DNA of 64,000 bases from Rhodopirellula halodulae (GCF_020966775.1 NZ_JAJKFV010000009.1:124001-188000), one strand, 5' to 3'; positions 45,101 through 53,577 are shown, counted from the first letter of the stretch. Translations and numbers: made by a program. Notes: generated by a model from the letters alone, not told the origin.

Positions 45101-46794
45101 TCCGTTCGCGAAGCGGCCAGTTCGTCGACAATTCGTGAGCGGTCCGCGAGCAACTGTTCGAGCGTTGCGGTCAGCTGGCGAGTGACTTGGTCAATGTTTT
45201 CGCCGACACCGTATGGCGAGCGACGTAGTTCGGATCGAATTTGGCGAAGCGTTGACGCCAGGGAAGCATGACGGTCCCAAACGCCGCGAAGCGGTTCGAA
45301 AGTGACAGGGTCGACTGATCCGGAGACTCGGTCCACCGATTCGCGTTCGATCTTGCCGAGCAACCAATCAATTTGGTTGGTGGCGGAATCGATTCGCAAG
45401 TCGATGTCATCGATCGTGTGCAGCGGGCGATAGGCATCGCGATAGAAATCGTCCCACTTGTTGCCGACGTCATAGCGGTCAATGGCGTGGATGAAGTGGT
45501 CGTAACGACGGTGGCGGATGCCATCCATGTCGACGTGATAAGCATGTTGGCGAGCCGACGCGATCGAATCACGCAAGCCACGGATTTCAGCCAGCGTGCG
45601 ACGCAGTTGAATGATTTCCGAATCCGCGTTGCGAAGTTGGGCTCGCAATTCGGAGGCCGACAACTTGGCGGCGTATCGCCAATCGGTGGTCAGGTAGCCG
45701 CTGCCCAGTAAAGGCTCTCGTGAAATTGGTGTGTGGGCGACGGGGGCTCCGGTGATGGGATCGTAAGCCGTTGCCCGTGGGATCGAACCGGCCTGAACGT
45801 CCAGGTCGGCAATCCAGCGTTTGAGTCCGGCAGCACGCGCCCGCAAAGAGTCGGCTTGTCGGTGCAATTCACGCAAGCGAGCCGTGTGTTCGCGATGCTT
45901 TTGGGCTTGGATGCTTTCGTAGCGAGCGGCCCGCGAACGATGGGCTTGAATAACCGAACGGCGAGCGTTCAACGAATCGCGTTGGCGTTGCAGTTCCACG
46001 CGTTGACGCTGCAGGTCACTCAGTTCACGAGCGATCGTTTCGTTGTGTTTGTAAGCGGACGCGTCGTCCCAATCGTGGCTGGCGTACCAATCAGAAACTT
46101 CGAGTTCGGTTTCTGGCAAAGCCGCCAATTGAGCCTCGATGTCGGCCAATTCCGATCGCAGCGCTCGGCGACGTCGGTCTTCCGTTTCATTGAAAGCGTG
46201 AACGGAATGGCCGGAAACGTTGGTATTGCGGAATTCCGGATGATCGTAAGTGAATCGGGCGGTTTCCGATTCGTATGGCAACGTTGCCAAACCTTCGCGA
46301 TCCAAGCCGGATTGAATGCAAGACGCGACGACTCGTGACACGCTGGTCACGGTGGTGTCGACCATCACACCGTCAACGATCGATTCTGGCATTTGCACGT
46401 TGCGAAGTGCTCGTGCGGCAAGCGTGCTGTGTTTGGAGTTGGAGCGAATTTCGTCTTCGCTGCCGAACCATCCGTCTTGGTAGCTTTCCCAGGTCCGGGT
46501 GGTTTCGCTGCGTGGTTCAAATTCGACGGTGCGACGACCGGCGGTGGTTCCATCGGCTTCGCGGCGACAGTGAACCCAGCCGTGCCCGTCGACCCAAACG
46601 ACGCGTCCGGTCGAACCTGACAGCATGCCGTTGGGGTAGTTTCGCGAAACGAGCGAGTCGCGAATGAAGCGGCTGATCGCGGTTTTGCCGGACCCGATGG
46701 GGCCGAGCACCACGTTCAAGTGATGCGAGAGTGGCCCGAGTTCCACTCGGTTCAGTGGGCCATGATTGTCGATTTCGATTCGATCCAACAACAT
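42151..46794 (-). CDS. YhaN/Rad50-like ATPase with RS-rich linker and two DUF4332 modules
   Basis: A 1547-residue protein. The N-terminal half resembles YhaN/SMC-type ABC ATPases. Walker A GPIGSGKT is at 31-38. Long coiled coil runs through about 205-700, then WLVRLSGGRHRRITW near 710-722, an ABC-signature-like LSLPGVTRAIASMAVRMA, a Walker-B-like LVIETHRELFAAFDG near 800 and an H-loop-like LLTSHEPL. The signature and Walker B are degenerate. Two related C-terminal modules (about 1025-1155 and 1408-1545) match DUF4332 (helix-hairpin-helix-like; SIDGVAASRLRRIGI and SIGPRMAERLNEIGI starts). Between them, about 1265-1400, is a Ser/Arg linker with 6-residue RSERSS repeats. A Shine-Dalgarno-like GGAAGGAG (46804-46811) precedes the ATG by ~9 bases. 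Likely a DNA-associated motor; untested. Confidence 0.88.
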   Translation of the reverse strand: MLLDRIEIDNHGPLNRVELGPLSHHLNVVLGPIGSGKTAISRFIRDSLVSRNYPNGMLSGSTGRVVWVDGHGWVHCRREADGTTAGRRTVEFEPRSETTRTWESYQDGWFGSEDEIRSNSKHSTLAARALRNVQMPESIVDGVMVDTTVTSVSRVVASCIQSGLDREGLATLPYESETARFTYDHPEFRNTNVSGHSVHAFNETEDRRRRALRSELADIEAQLAALPETELEVSDWYASHDWDDASAYKHNETIARELSDLQRQRVELQRQRDSLNARRSVIQAHRSRAARYESIQAQKHREHTARLRELHRQADSLRARAAGLKRWIADLDVQAGSIPRATAYDPITGAPVAHTPISREPLLGSGYLTTDWRYAAKLSASELRAQLRNADSEIIQLRRTLAEIRGLRDSIASARQHAYHVDMDGIRHRRYDHFIHAIDRYDVGNKWDDFYRDAYRPLHTIDDIDLRIDSATNQIDWLLGKIERESVDRVSGSVDPVTFEPLRGVWDRHASLASTLRQIRSELRRSPYGVGENIDQVTRQLTATLEQLLADRSRIVDELAASRTELQEFVTIWGHHPDWSNERNTRLSELRQTELELRNVLDETASVRRSLRSLPIVDADYPIGMPATAFDLAAVEERLHQVEVELESNAARRRELELAPTVAPIRPRVRPALHSARRENLLRRRDELIAELNRNRPVARTESSLVELSSRWLVRLSGGRHRRITWTTTPVQLDPHTLDRAEAERRFTNTRTVSGGREVHVRIDGHDELSLPGVTRAIASMAVRMAAGELLDRTGRSVPLVIETHRELFAAFDGGYNHSTADWSDLKDAFRPWTAEGVTGDVIASALSDYSAPGRQIVLLTSHEPLAGSLSRNGARTFRLHASRVIHAHRPVWRNGRRHDRYVGPHGLDDQTQLGTGERSRWIHGASADINHEFEAAYRESAGLDEDQWVRGNVAPAQPSVYPSSQAFVPSHPASATDQAPAGTQYRDGYYYSDETTSTIPSGQAFPEGRAIADGNEGNLDANEPETPFFLTVDSPIDSAPSIDGVAASRLRRIGISHITHLMSQDSNRLADTLGLAGVDARTIRRWQAECRLMCRVPQLRGFDARVLVGCGITDPAQLAAIHPSDLLDQVKTFLATERGQRILLSGSSYELSRITSWIASANQSTQVRTHTRTVDGRAVDSRAVDARTLNRRSRRSLNGRRSLSGRRAVQRDIIDHDFELVDDYDDDAFDRDRYEVESVRRGRQLANEMESLRNSDGRESVRTRTRRSSDNDGRSRSSSRRSSSNSSSSRSSSSRSNGYSRGVSGEGNGSGNGSGYGNGQSNRSDGVVSMRDHDSSRQRSSRSERSSRSERSSRSERSSRSERDSRSDRQSRTEREPRSESNDRSSREERSYSSQSQSETELRFYLERASDVVDAPSIGPRMAERLNEIGIYTVDDLLKSMPEKVAEQLNHRRVDAETVLAWQQQTTLVCRVPMMRGHDAQFLVAAGVTTAEELADQNPVTLFGEVDAIANSREGKRIARGGKLPDLEEVTEWVSYAGHHRSLQAA
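42676..42780 (-). repeat. 18-bp tandem repeat coding RSERSS
   Basis: Within the ATPase gene, near-identical 18-bp units encode a run of Arg-Ser-Glu-Arg-Ser-Ser blocks, flanked by degenerate RSDRQS and RTEREP units. The sequence (units such as CGGCTGCTGCGTTCAGAC) is more regular at the DNA level than its surroundings, so unit gain and loss is likely. Confidence 0.8.
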
Positions 46795-47412
46795 CGCAAA
46801 ACGCTCCTTCCGTGGCTGCGCGTGGTCATGCCTTTCGAGGCGGCACGCCCTTCAAGGGTCCATGGTTCGCGGCAAAGAAAGGGGACATCCTGCCCGCTTG
46901 CGGGAAACCTTGCCGAGATCCTTTGTTCACCACCAGACGGGTGAACTCGCGAAGACTTTAGCCGAATCGACAAAATTTTGGAAAGAGCGATTTCGTGAAA
47001 CTGCGGCTGCGTTTTGAAAGTCTTTGGATTGACTGCTGAAACATCGTGTTTGACGCGATTTTGAAGCACGTCCATGTCGGGTTAGCGAGCGATTGGGGCC
47101 GGTTTTCGCTTGGTCGTTGGGACTCGGTTGCAACAAATTTGACGGAATTGGGTGACGCGAGTTGCATTCATGGTGCGGAAACTCACCTAGCGAGCGGGCG
47201 TCATGTTTGCCGCGATCAGAATGCTTGTCTGAGACGATCCGGCGTCGCCATTTTGGCGTTTGGGTTCTCAGCTTGAGCCAAAACTAAACTTCCGTTGCGA
47301 AACTTTGTTTGAATTTGCTATGCCGAGCCTTGTCGAACGCCGTTTTGACCGGTCCACCTGTTGGGCTGCCCTCCAAAATTTCCCACCGCACCACAAGAAC
47401 GCTAACAATTCG
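46795..47412. other. Long divergent intergenic region
   Basis: 618 bp separate the ATPase gene (minus) from the lipoprotein gene (plus). Short open frames here look like noise in composition. A small inverted repeat GTTCACC / GGTGAAC lies at 46925-46946. I see no tRNA, no terminator and no strong sigma-70 pair. It probably holds the two promoters and a long leader for one or both genes. Confidence 0.5.
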
Positions 47413-48399
47413 ATGCCCCGGAGTTGGCTGCGAGAACGATTGACCTGCATGTTCAGGGATGCGTGCTGCGCAGTGGGTTGGTTTGGAGTTGTTGCTCTGT
47501 TGGTTTTGGTTTCCGGCTGTGGAACGACCAAAGAGCACCAAGCAACCGAACAATTGTTGTTGTCCGACGCGGTGGATCGCAGTGTGTCCACGATTGACTT
47601 TCGTCCGCTGTCGGGTGAGAAGGTGTACTTGGACACGAGCTATTTGCGTTCGGTGAAGTCGACCTCGTTCGTCAACGCCGACTATGTGACCAGTGCTTTG
47701 CGGCAACAGGTGATGGCGGCGGGCTGTTTTTTGCAAGACTCGGCCAAAGAAGCGGACATCATTATCGAAGCTCGAATTGGAACGCTTGGCTACGACGATC
47801 ACCGCGTGACGTTTGGTGTTCCTGAAAATAGCGCGATCAATTCCACGGTTTCGTTACTTCCGAGTGCACCCAACGTTCCGCAGATTCCAGAGATCGCGCT
47901 CGCGCGTCGGGATGCCCGAGAAGGCGCCGCGAAGGTTGCCGCCTTTGCCTACGACCGCGAAACGCGTGAGGCGATTTGGCAATCGGGAATCAGCCAGTCT
48001 CGCTCCACCGCTCGCGATACGTGGGTGATGGGTGTGGGGCCGTTTCAAGGTGGTTCCATTCGTGATGAAACCCGATTGGCAGGAACCAAACTCGTTCGTT
48101 TCGGCCGGCGTTCCACCGGTTCGCCACCGCGAACGTTCTCTCGTCCGCCGGTCGATTACACGGCCGAAACCCGGTTTGATGGCGGTTGGCCGGTGCTCGG
48201 ATCGGAGAACGGAAGCATGATCGGCGGAGGCTTGTTGCCCGGTGAGCCTTTGCCGGAAATGAGATCCGGTCCGGTGATGGTTGCTGAAAACGCAGGGGAG
48301 GCGGAATCGGAATCATCGGAGCAGCCGAAAGGCGAAGCCAAGCCCGAAGCGGCCGAAAAGATCGCCCGCCCGCCTGATTCAAAACGCAAGATGCGATGA
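47413..48399 (+). CDS. Lipoprotein of unknown function (DUF6655-like)
   Basis: A 328-residue predicted lipoprotein. After a basic start it has a hydrophobic core and the lipobox LVSGCGTT (Cys about 37), so it should be lipidated and sorted to the inner or outer membrane. The next 200 residues (LLSDAVDRSVSTIDFRPLSGEKVYLDTSYLR, DYVTSALRQQVMAAGCFLQDSAKEADIIIEARIGTLG) resemble planctomycete envelope lipoproteins of the DUF6655 type. The C-terminal ~100 residues are Pro/Glu-rich and disordered. I chose the ATG at 47413; an internal ATG at 47449 would keep the lipobox with a shorter n-region. A terminator follows 52 bp downstream. Confidence 0.82.
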   Translation: MPRSWLRERLTCMFRDACCAVGWFGVVALLVLVSGCGTTKEHQATEQLLLSDAVDRSVSTIDFRPLSGEKVYLDTSYLRSVKSTSFVNADYVTSALRQQVMAAGCFLQDSAKEADIIIEARIGTLGYDDHRVTFGVPENSAINSTVSLLPSAPNVPQIPEIALARRDAREGAAKVAAFAYDRETREAIWQSGISQSRSTARDTWVMGVGPFQGGSIRDETRLAGTKLVRFGRRSTGSPPRTFSRPPVDYTAETRFDGGWPVLGSENGSMIGGGLLPGEPLPEMRSGPVMVAENAGEAESESSEQPKGEAKPEAAEKIARPPDSKRKMR

Positions 48400-48450
48400 G
48401 CAAGATTCGCCTTCCTGGCGATCAGGTGGTTTTTGTACAGGTGTGTTTCG

Positions 48451-48483
48451 GCGGACGCATCGAAGGATATGGCGTCCGCTTTT
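48451..48483 (+). terminator. Terminator between lipoprotein and DUF481 genes
   Basis: The stem GCGGACGC pairs with GCGTCCGC around a 13-nt loop, followed by TTTT. It lies 52 bp after the lipoprotein stop and 109 bp before the DUF481 start, so the two genes are probably separate units. Confidence 0.8.
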
Positions 48484-48591
48484 GATGAATCATTCCGTTC
48501 ATTGCTTCAGTCATTATTGCGTCCGCCAACACTGGGGCCGCTAACACCGCGTCCGCACGGGTCGTTCTGGCATCGACTCTCTGAGGTCATC

Positions 48592-49692
48592 ATGAGTTCC
48601 ATTCGTTTTATTTCCTGCGTGTTGTTGGTCAACGTTTGGTTGTTCAGCGGCGTGTCGGGCTTTGCACCGGTCGACGTGTACGCGCAGCAAGTTCCCAGTT
48701 GGCAAGCTGGAAACTCCACTTTCAATGGCACCGGTTACGATCTTCCCAGCCCACCGCCGGCTCTCGCCGCATCGTCACCGTCTCCCGCCATTGGAGCTTT
48801 GGAGTTGCCAGCCGATACACCGGAGTCGATATCGCCTGGTTTCAGTGATTTGCAACCGAGTTGGGGCGGAGAATTTGGGTTGTCGCCCGCTTCTTTGGAC
48901 ACGCCGATTGTGGCCCCGGAAGAAACCGTGGTGGAAACGTCGAGCTATTCCGACGTGATCAGCACGGGGCAACCTGTTGAGTCAGCTCCGTTGGAAGAAG
49001 AGGTCGTGCGTTGGTACCACCGGCCATGGATTTGGATGACTCAAGGATGGGACAATCACGCGGAGTTCGGATTGGACGGCAGTTCGGGCAACGCGGACAC
49101 GTTGGCGTTGCAGACCGGATTGGAGATGAAACGCAAAACGGACGCTTACACCTTGGCGTTGGATTTTGATTATCGACAAGCCAGTGCGAGCAACGTGACC
49201 ACCGAAGACAACGGTCGATTCAATCTGGACTACGACAAATTGCTGAACGATTCGAATTGGTCGTTGTTCGGTAAGTTCGGGATGGAGTTTGATAAGTTCA
49301 AATCGTTTGATTTGCGTCTGAACCTGAACTCTGGTGTGGGATACCACTGGATCCGAAACGACACGACCAATTTGGTGACTCGTTTCGGTGCTGGTGCGTC
49401 GAAGGAGATTGGTGCACCGGATGATTCGTGGATTCCGGAAGCGGTGTTTGGAATCGAAGCCGATCATCAGCTCAATTCCCGGCAGAAGATCAAAGGCAAG
49501 TTGGATTACTTTCCGGCCTGGGACGACTTCAGTGACTTTCGTTTGGTCACCGATGTCGCCTGGGAAACGTTGCTAAGTGATTCGGACAACTTCTCGCTGC
49601 GTTTGTCGGTGACGGACCGCTACGACAGCACGCCGCAAGGTGCGTTGAAGAACGATTTCTATTACTCCGCACTGTTGCTCTATAAGTTCTGA
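48592..49692 (+). CDS. DUF481 outer-membrane beta-barrel protein
   Basis: A 366-residue secreted protein. A signal peptide (IRFISCVLLVNVWLFSGVSGF) precedes a Pro/Ser-rich segment of about 110 residues. From about residue 145 a DUF481 (YdiY-like) beta barrel begins: WDNHAEFGLDGSSGNADTLALQTGLEMKRKTD, YTLALDFDYRQA, SLFGKFGMEFDKFKSFDLRLNLNSGVGYH, RFGAGASKEIG, and a C-terminal FYYSALLLYKF with terminal Phe. The family is found in outer membranes, for example salt-induced proteins; its cargo is unknown. The ATG at 48592 is preceded by GAGGTC and directly followed by the signal sequence. Confidence 0.85.
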   Translation: MSSIRFISCVLLVNVWLFSGVSGFAPVDVYAQQVPSWQAGNSTFNGTGYDLPSPPPALAASSPSPAIGALELPADTPESISPGFSDLQPSWGGEFGLSPASLDTPIVAPEETVVETSSYSDVISTGQPVESAPLEEEVVRWYHRPWIWMTQGWDNHAEFGLDGSSGNADTLALQTGLEMKRKTDAYTLALDFDYRQASASNVTTEDNGRFNLDYDKLLNDSNWSLFGKFGMEFDKFKSFDLRLNLNSGVGYHWIRNDTTNLVTRFGAGASKEIGAPDDSWIPEAVFGIEADHQLNSRQKIKGKLDYFPAWDDFSDFRLVTDVAWETLLSDSDNFSLRLSVTDRYDSTPQGALKNDFYYSALLLYKF

Positions 49693-50040
49693 TCGTTTGC
49701 CGCGATCGCTTTAGCAGATTGGCGGCGCACGTCGTTCCGCGTCGCCATCCAGGTCGTTTTGATTGATTGGATCCGTTCATCCGGATTGACCGGTTGATTC
49801 GTCATAAGCAACCATCTTTTCAGCGGACTGCGGTGGGCAGTTGGTCCCGCGAACCGTGGGCAGTGGTCTTTTGTGACCTAGGGTAATTTTGTCCGCTTGA
49901 GTGGCGCGAGCAATGTTTCGCGTCCATGCACAGGGAACAGCGAGCAAGGTGACGTTGCGTTCTCTTGATTGCGTTCCAACCGGTTGCCGCGGGGGCACCG
50001 TTTCTCAAGCGTGAACGAACTTCCTTGTGGGAACAAATTC
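49693..50040. other. 348-bp leader region of the TadE/VWA operon
   Basis: A gene-free stretch with no clear terminator for the DUF481 gene. The frame in front of the first TadE start is open from 49969 but lacks homologous composition. I see no confident -35/-10 pair, repeat or RNA structure. Confidence 0.5.
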
Positions 50041-50439
50041 ATGCGAAAGCCGAAACGATCGCATCGCAGCGGGATCGCCGTCACCGAGTTGGCGGTTGGT
50101 TTGCCCGTGTTGTTGCTGGTGATGATGGGCACCGTTGAGACGTGCACCATGATCCGTTTGCAGCAAAAACTGAAAATGGTTGCATACGAAGGGGCTCGCG
50201 TGGGCGTGCTGCCGGACGCGAAGGCCAGCAATGTGGAATGGCAATGCGAAGTGTTGTCGACGGATCAACGTTTGAACGACGTGATCACTGTGCTCGATCC
50301 GGTGGATCCTCAAGCCTTGGAATCAGGCGATTGGTTCACCGTGGAGGTGCGAGCACCTTACGCGTCCAATGATCTGATGGGCGGTTGGGGATTTGGTTCC
50401 TACGAATTGACTGAGTCGGTGACCCTGCAAAAACCATGA
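50041..50439 (+). CDS. TadE-like pilus assembly / pseudopilin-type protein
   Basis: A 132-residue protein with the TadE signature: a basic N-terminus, then a GIAVTELAVGLPVLLLVMMGTVETCTMI helix (the Glu at +1 of the hydrophobic core is typical) and a TadE-like follow-on, LQQKLKMVAYEGARVG. Family members are pseudopilins involved in Flp/tight-adherence pili or related surface secretion. It overlaps the next gene by ATGA. No prepilin peptidase or TadA gene is visible in the window. Confidence 0.85.
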   Translation: MRKPKRSHRSGIAVTELAVGLPVLLLVMMGTVETCTMIRLQQKLKMVAYEGARVGVLPDAKASNVEWQCEVLSTDQRLNDVITVLDPVDPQALESGDWFTVEVRAPYASNDLMGGWGFGSYELTESVTLQKP

Positions 50440-51593
50440 TTGATAACGAGCGATCTTCCGTGCCAGTCCATCCTTCCTCGTCGAATCCGCGGCAAGGCGC
50501 CGTCATCGTCTTGTTGGTGGTGATGCTGCCTGTGTTGCTGATCCTGGCGGCTTATGTGATCAACATCGCCTACGTCGAAGCGGTCACCGCGGATAGCCAA
50601 GTGGTCACCGATGCGGCGGTACGTGCCGCGGGGCGTGCCTACATCCAAACGGGCGATCGTGACGCGGCGCTGGCGGCTGCTCGCGACGCGGCGAATCGCA
50701 ACCCGGTCGCGGGCAAAGTCGTCCCGATCAACATGAACGACTTGGAGTTTGGTACCAGCGTGCGAAGCAGCTTGGAAGAAAGCTACAACTTCGTTCCGGT
50801 GACCAGCGAAGAAGAGTTGGGCAATTCAGTTCGGTTGACGACACGATCGTTGGCCAATGCCGCGAAACCTGTTTTGACTCCGTTGTTTCCAACGATGGGA
50901 ACCAACATCGAAATTCGGCCACAGCGAACGGCGGTCAGCACGCAGAGCACAATGGACGTCGCGTTGGTGATCGATCGCAGTGGATCGATGGCCTACGCCA
51001 GTGACGAAACGCCCGACCCGTATGTGAACCCGGCGGCGGCTCCACCGGATTGGACATACGGACATCCCGTCCCACCCAATTCGCGATGGTTGGACTTGGT
51101 CGCTTCCGTGAATGCGTTCAATGGTTTCTTGGAGGATTCGCCTCAGTGGGAAAAGCTGAGCTTGGCAACCTATTCCGACAATGCAACGCCGGACTGCAAT
51201 CTGACGCACACCTACGCCCAAATTTCCAATCAACTTGACGCGATTTCGTACGAGTTCAATGGCGGTGGAACCAATATTGGCCAAGGGTTGCAATCAGGTT
51301 TGTCAACGTTGACCAATGCCGATCACGCTCGCCCCTACGCGGTTCGTGTGATGGTGTTGATGACGGATGGCCATCACAACACCGGGACCAGTCCCGAAAG
51401 CATGATTTGGGCATTGAAGAACTCCACGGTGACGTTGTTCACCATCACCTTCAGCGACGAAGCCGATCAAGGACGAATGGCGTATTTGGCGGAGTCTTGC
51501 GGTGGCGAACACTTTCACGCGACCGACGCGGCTCAGTTGCAAGAAGCGTTTCAATTGATTGCGAAACGTTTGCCTTCGTTGATGACCGAGTGA
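50436..51593 (+). CDS. Tad-type VWA-domain protein (TadG-like)
   Basis: A 385-residue protein: a TadG/TadF-like N-terminus with RQGAVIVLLVVMLPVLLILAAYVINIAYVEAV (helix ~22-44) and a short Ala-rich helix. A von Willebrand factor A domain follows from about residue 173 with the MIDAS motif DRSGSM (D180-S184), the later MIDAS threonine (GGGTNIGQGLQSG) and MVLMTDGHHNTG with a metal-site Asp. Such proteins tie the Tad apparatus to the surface or act as metal-dependent adhesins. Translationally coupled to the TadE-like gene before it. Confidence 0.88.
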   Translation: MIDNERSSVPVHPSSSNPRQGAVIVLLVVMLPVLLILAAYVINIAYVEAVTADSQVVTDAAVRAAGRAYIQTGDRDAALAAARDAANRNPVAGKVVPINMNDLEFGTSVRSSLEESYNFVPVTSEEELGNSVRLTTRSLANAAKPVLTPLFPTMGTNIEIRPQRTAVSTQSTMDVALVIDRSGSMAYASDETPDPYVNPAAAPPDWTYGHPVPPNSRWLDLVASVNAFNGFLEDSPQWEKLSLATYSDNATPDCNLTHTYAQISNQLDAISYEFNGGGTNIGQGLQSGLSTLTNADHARPYAVRVMVLMTDGHHNTGTSPESMIWALKNSTVTLFTITFSDEADQGRMAYLAESCGGEHFHATDAAQLQEAFQLIAKRLPSLMTE

Positions 51594-51738
51594 TCTCGAA
51601 CGCCACGCCGAAACAGAAGGACTCGTCGCGGTTCAGTGCGGCAACTGAAGCAGCGATCCGAACCACGATTGACAACAAGATTTATCCGTATGGTTTCTCT
51701 GGACTTGTCCAGGGAGATTGCCCCGAGAGATTGACAGC

Positions 51739-52329
51739 ATGAACGTCCCTCGCAGGAAAATTCCGCCCCGCACCGGCGCGACCGTCGTTGAGATGGCCGT
51801 GGTCTCGGTCGTCCTATTCACGATCTTGGTTTCGGGAATCGAATTGTCCCGAGTTTCCATGTTGCGTCATTCGGCCGATCACGCGGCGTACATCGGTGCA
51901 CGGCGAGGAATCATCACGGGTGCGAACTCGAGCCAAATTCGCAACATTGTTCAAACGCACATGGATGCGATCGGCATTCGCAACGCGGATGTGACCGTGA
52001 TCCCAGAGGAAATTTTGGAATCGACAACGCAGGTCGAGGTGCAGGTCGAAGTGCCGTTGGTGCAAAACACTTGGATCAGCCCCGGGTTGTTTGGCAACGC
52101 GTTGACCGGGCGAGCTCGTTTGTTGACCGAGCGTGCCGCGATGGTCATGAACCAGTCCATGCCGACGCCTCCGCCACCGCCGCCTCCACCACCGGAACCA
52201 GAACCCGAGCCGCAGCCCGAGCCGGAACCTCAGCCTGAACCGGAACCGCAGCCAGAGCCTGAGCCACAACCGGAGCCCGAGCCGCAGCCGGAACCACCAC
52301 CACAGCCACCACCACCGCCGTTGCTGTGA
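51739..52329 (+). CDS. TadE-like protein with Pro-Glu-rich tail
   Basis: A 196-residue protein with a TadE-like N-terminus: ATVVEMAVVSVVLFTILVSGIELSRVSMLRHSADHAAYIGARRG. The helix spans about residues 16-35 and a short periplasmic domain follows. The final ~55 residues are almost pure Pro, Glu and Gln, starting with a run of nine prolines and continuing with PEPEPQPEPEPQ-type blocks. It forms, with the two preceding genes, a TadE-VWA-TadE operon with a terminator. The tail could span the wall or bind partners; that is inference. Confidence 0.88.
   Translation: MNVPRRKIPPRTGATVVEMAVVSVVLFTILVSGIELSRVSMLRHSADHAAYIGARRGIITGANSSQIRNIVQTHMDAIGIRNADVTVIPEEILESTTQVEVQVEVPLVQNTWISPGLFGNALTGRARLLTERAAMVMNQSMPTPPPPPPPPPEPEPEPQPEPEPQPEPEPQPEPEPQPEPEPQPEPPPQPPPPPLL
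52166..52325 (+). repeat. Pro/Glu coding microsatellite
   Basis: A coding tandem repeat: CCGCCACCG-type triplets encoding poly-Pro, then repeated GAGCC/GAACC/CAGCC blocks coding alternating Pro-Glu and Pro-Gln. It is one of the least complex stretches in the window. Confidence 0.8.
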
Positions 52330-52347
52330 TGTTGGATGGAAAATCGC

Positions 52348-52381
52348 AAACGCTGTTGCCTTGCCGGGCGGCAGCGTTTTT
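52348..52381 (+). terminator. Terminator of the TadE/VWA operon
   Basis: The stem AAACGCTG pairs with CAGCGTTT around a 16-nt loop that can extend the stem, followed by TTTTT. It lies ~20 bp after the operon end. Confidence 0.82.
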
Positions 52382-52423
52382 CCGTCGGAACGTCGCGTGT
52401 CGAGTCAGTGATTTACCTAGCAG

Positions 52424-53344
52424 TCAAACGCCTGTGAGCACATCGCGAAGTCCCTCGCGGTAGGTCGGATATTGCAGAGACGGCAGCAAGTCGCGACGGA
52501 CGCGGCGGTTCCATACTCGTTTGTCGGATTCGCTTCGGAAGCGGACGCCCGAGTCCGCCGACGGATCGACAAACGTTGGCATGGGCGATCGCGTCTGCTT
52601 CGCAATCTCAACATAGAATTCACGTCGAATGACCGGATCGTCATCCGCGACGACGTACAGGCTTTCAGGCGGGGTGTGTTGGAAACTGTTCATGACGGCC
52701 GTTGCGGCATCGTCCACGTGGATCAGATTCAGGTAGCCGTCCGGCGGTGAGGCGATTGGTTTTCCCGCGATCACATCGGCGGCGCGGGGGACTCGATTGG
52801 GACCGTAGATGCCAGCCAAACGCAGCGTCACCGTTGGTTTGCCACATCGCAAACTACGAAGCTTGGCTTCCGCCGCCAAATGGGCTCGGCCGCCTTCACG
52901 TTTGGGGTGCGTGGGGGAGGTTTCGTCGACCCATCGTCCGTCGGTTTGATGGTAGACGCCGGTCGTGCTGATGTAGGTGACTCGTGCCGGTTCATCCGTT
53001 GCTTGCTGATCAAGATGACGGACGAGACGAGCGAGCCCATCCACTTGCGAGGTGAAGCGTTCCACTCGGCTGTTTCGATCATAGGCAACGGCGATCAAAA
53101 CGTTGTCTGCGGTGGGTAGGTTGGCGAACGTTCGTGAGTCATTCCAATCGAACGCGACGGGGGTGAATCCTTCGTGACTCAAAGAATCAAATCGAGAGCG
53201 GGTGGTCGCGGACACGGTCCATCCGCGCCGCAACGCTTGGCGCCCCACTCGAATTCCGAGGTACCCGCAGCCGATGATCAACAAGTTTGAGTGGGATCGC
53301 CTGGCGGAAGGATCGGATGCCGCGGCGGGATGGGAAGTGCTCAT
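52424..53344 (-). CDS. SDR-type NAD-dependent epimerase/dehydratase family protein
   Basis: A 306-residue extended SDR. The NAD-binding loop is LLIIGCGYLGIRVGRQALRRG (GxGYLG form, near residues 21-30). VTYISTTGVYH follows with a Ser/Thr-rich active-site region, then the TLRLAGIYGPNR segment and YLNLIHVDDAATAV (SDR C-terminal substrate region). The GCGYLG form is shared with YeeZ-type reductases. The catalytic YxxxK is not obvious, so activity is uncertain. I chose the ATG at 53344; the frame is open another 96 codons but composition changes. It is divergent from the protease operon across a 299-bp gap. Confidence 0.85.
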   Translation of the reverse strand: MSTSHPAAASDPSARRSHSNLLIIGCGYLGIRVGRQALRRGWTVSATTRSRFDSLSHEGFTPVAFDWNDSRTFANLPTADNVLIAVAYDRNSRVERFTSQVDGLARLVRHLDQQATDEPARVTYISTTGVYHQTDGRWVDETSPTHPKREGGRAHLAAEAKLRSLRCGKPTVTLRLAGIYGPNRVPRAADVIAGKPIASPPDGYLNLIHVDDAATAVMNSFQHTPPESLYVVADDDPVIRREFYVEIAKQTRSPMPTFVDPSADSGVRFRSESDKRVWNRRVRRDLLPSLQYPTYREGLRDVLTGV

Positions 53345-53577
53345 GCGTCGGAAAGCTGGATAGAAATGGGTTGGGTGTAGAACCGGAAAAACCGGTGTGA
53401 CCGGCGTCGAAACCGCAAGTGTCGTGAAGCCGCGGCAGTTGCCGGGGCAAAAAGGCCATTGCCAGTGGGGCCGCGAACCAAAATGCGTTGACCGCGACGA
53501 TTTCGGGATTTGAGCGGTTTGGGTGGTGGCGTTTGGCACTTTATCGATTGTTCCGATGCGTCGCGACCGGCAAGACC

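Noticed and set aside
46752-47276. Small open frames in the ATPase/lipoprotein gap
   Set aside because: Composition and start context do not look like coding sequence, and they do not agree between strands.
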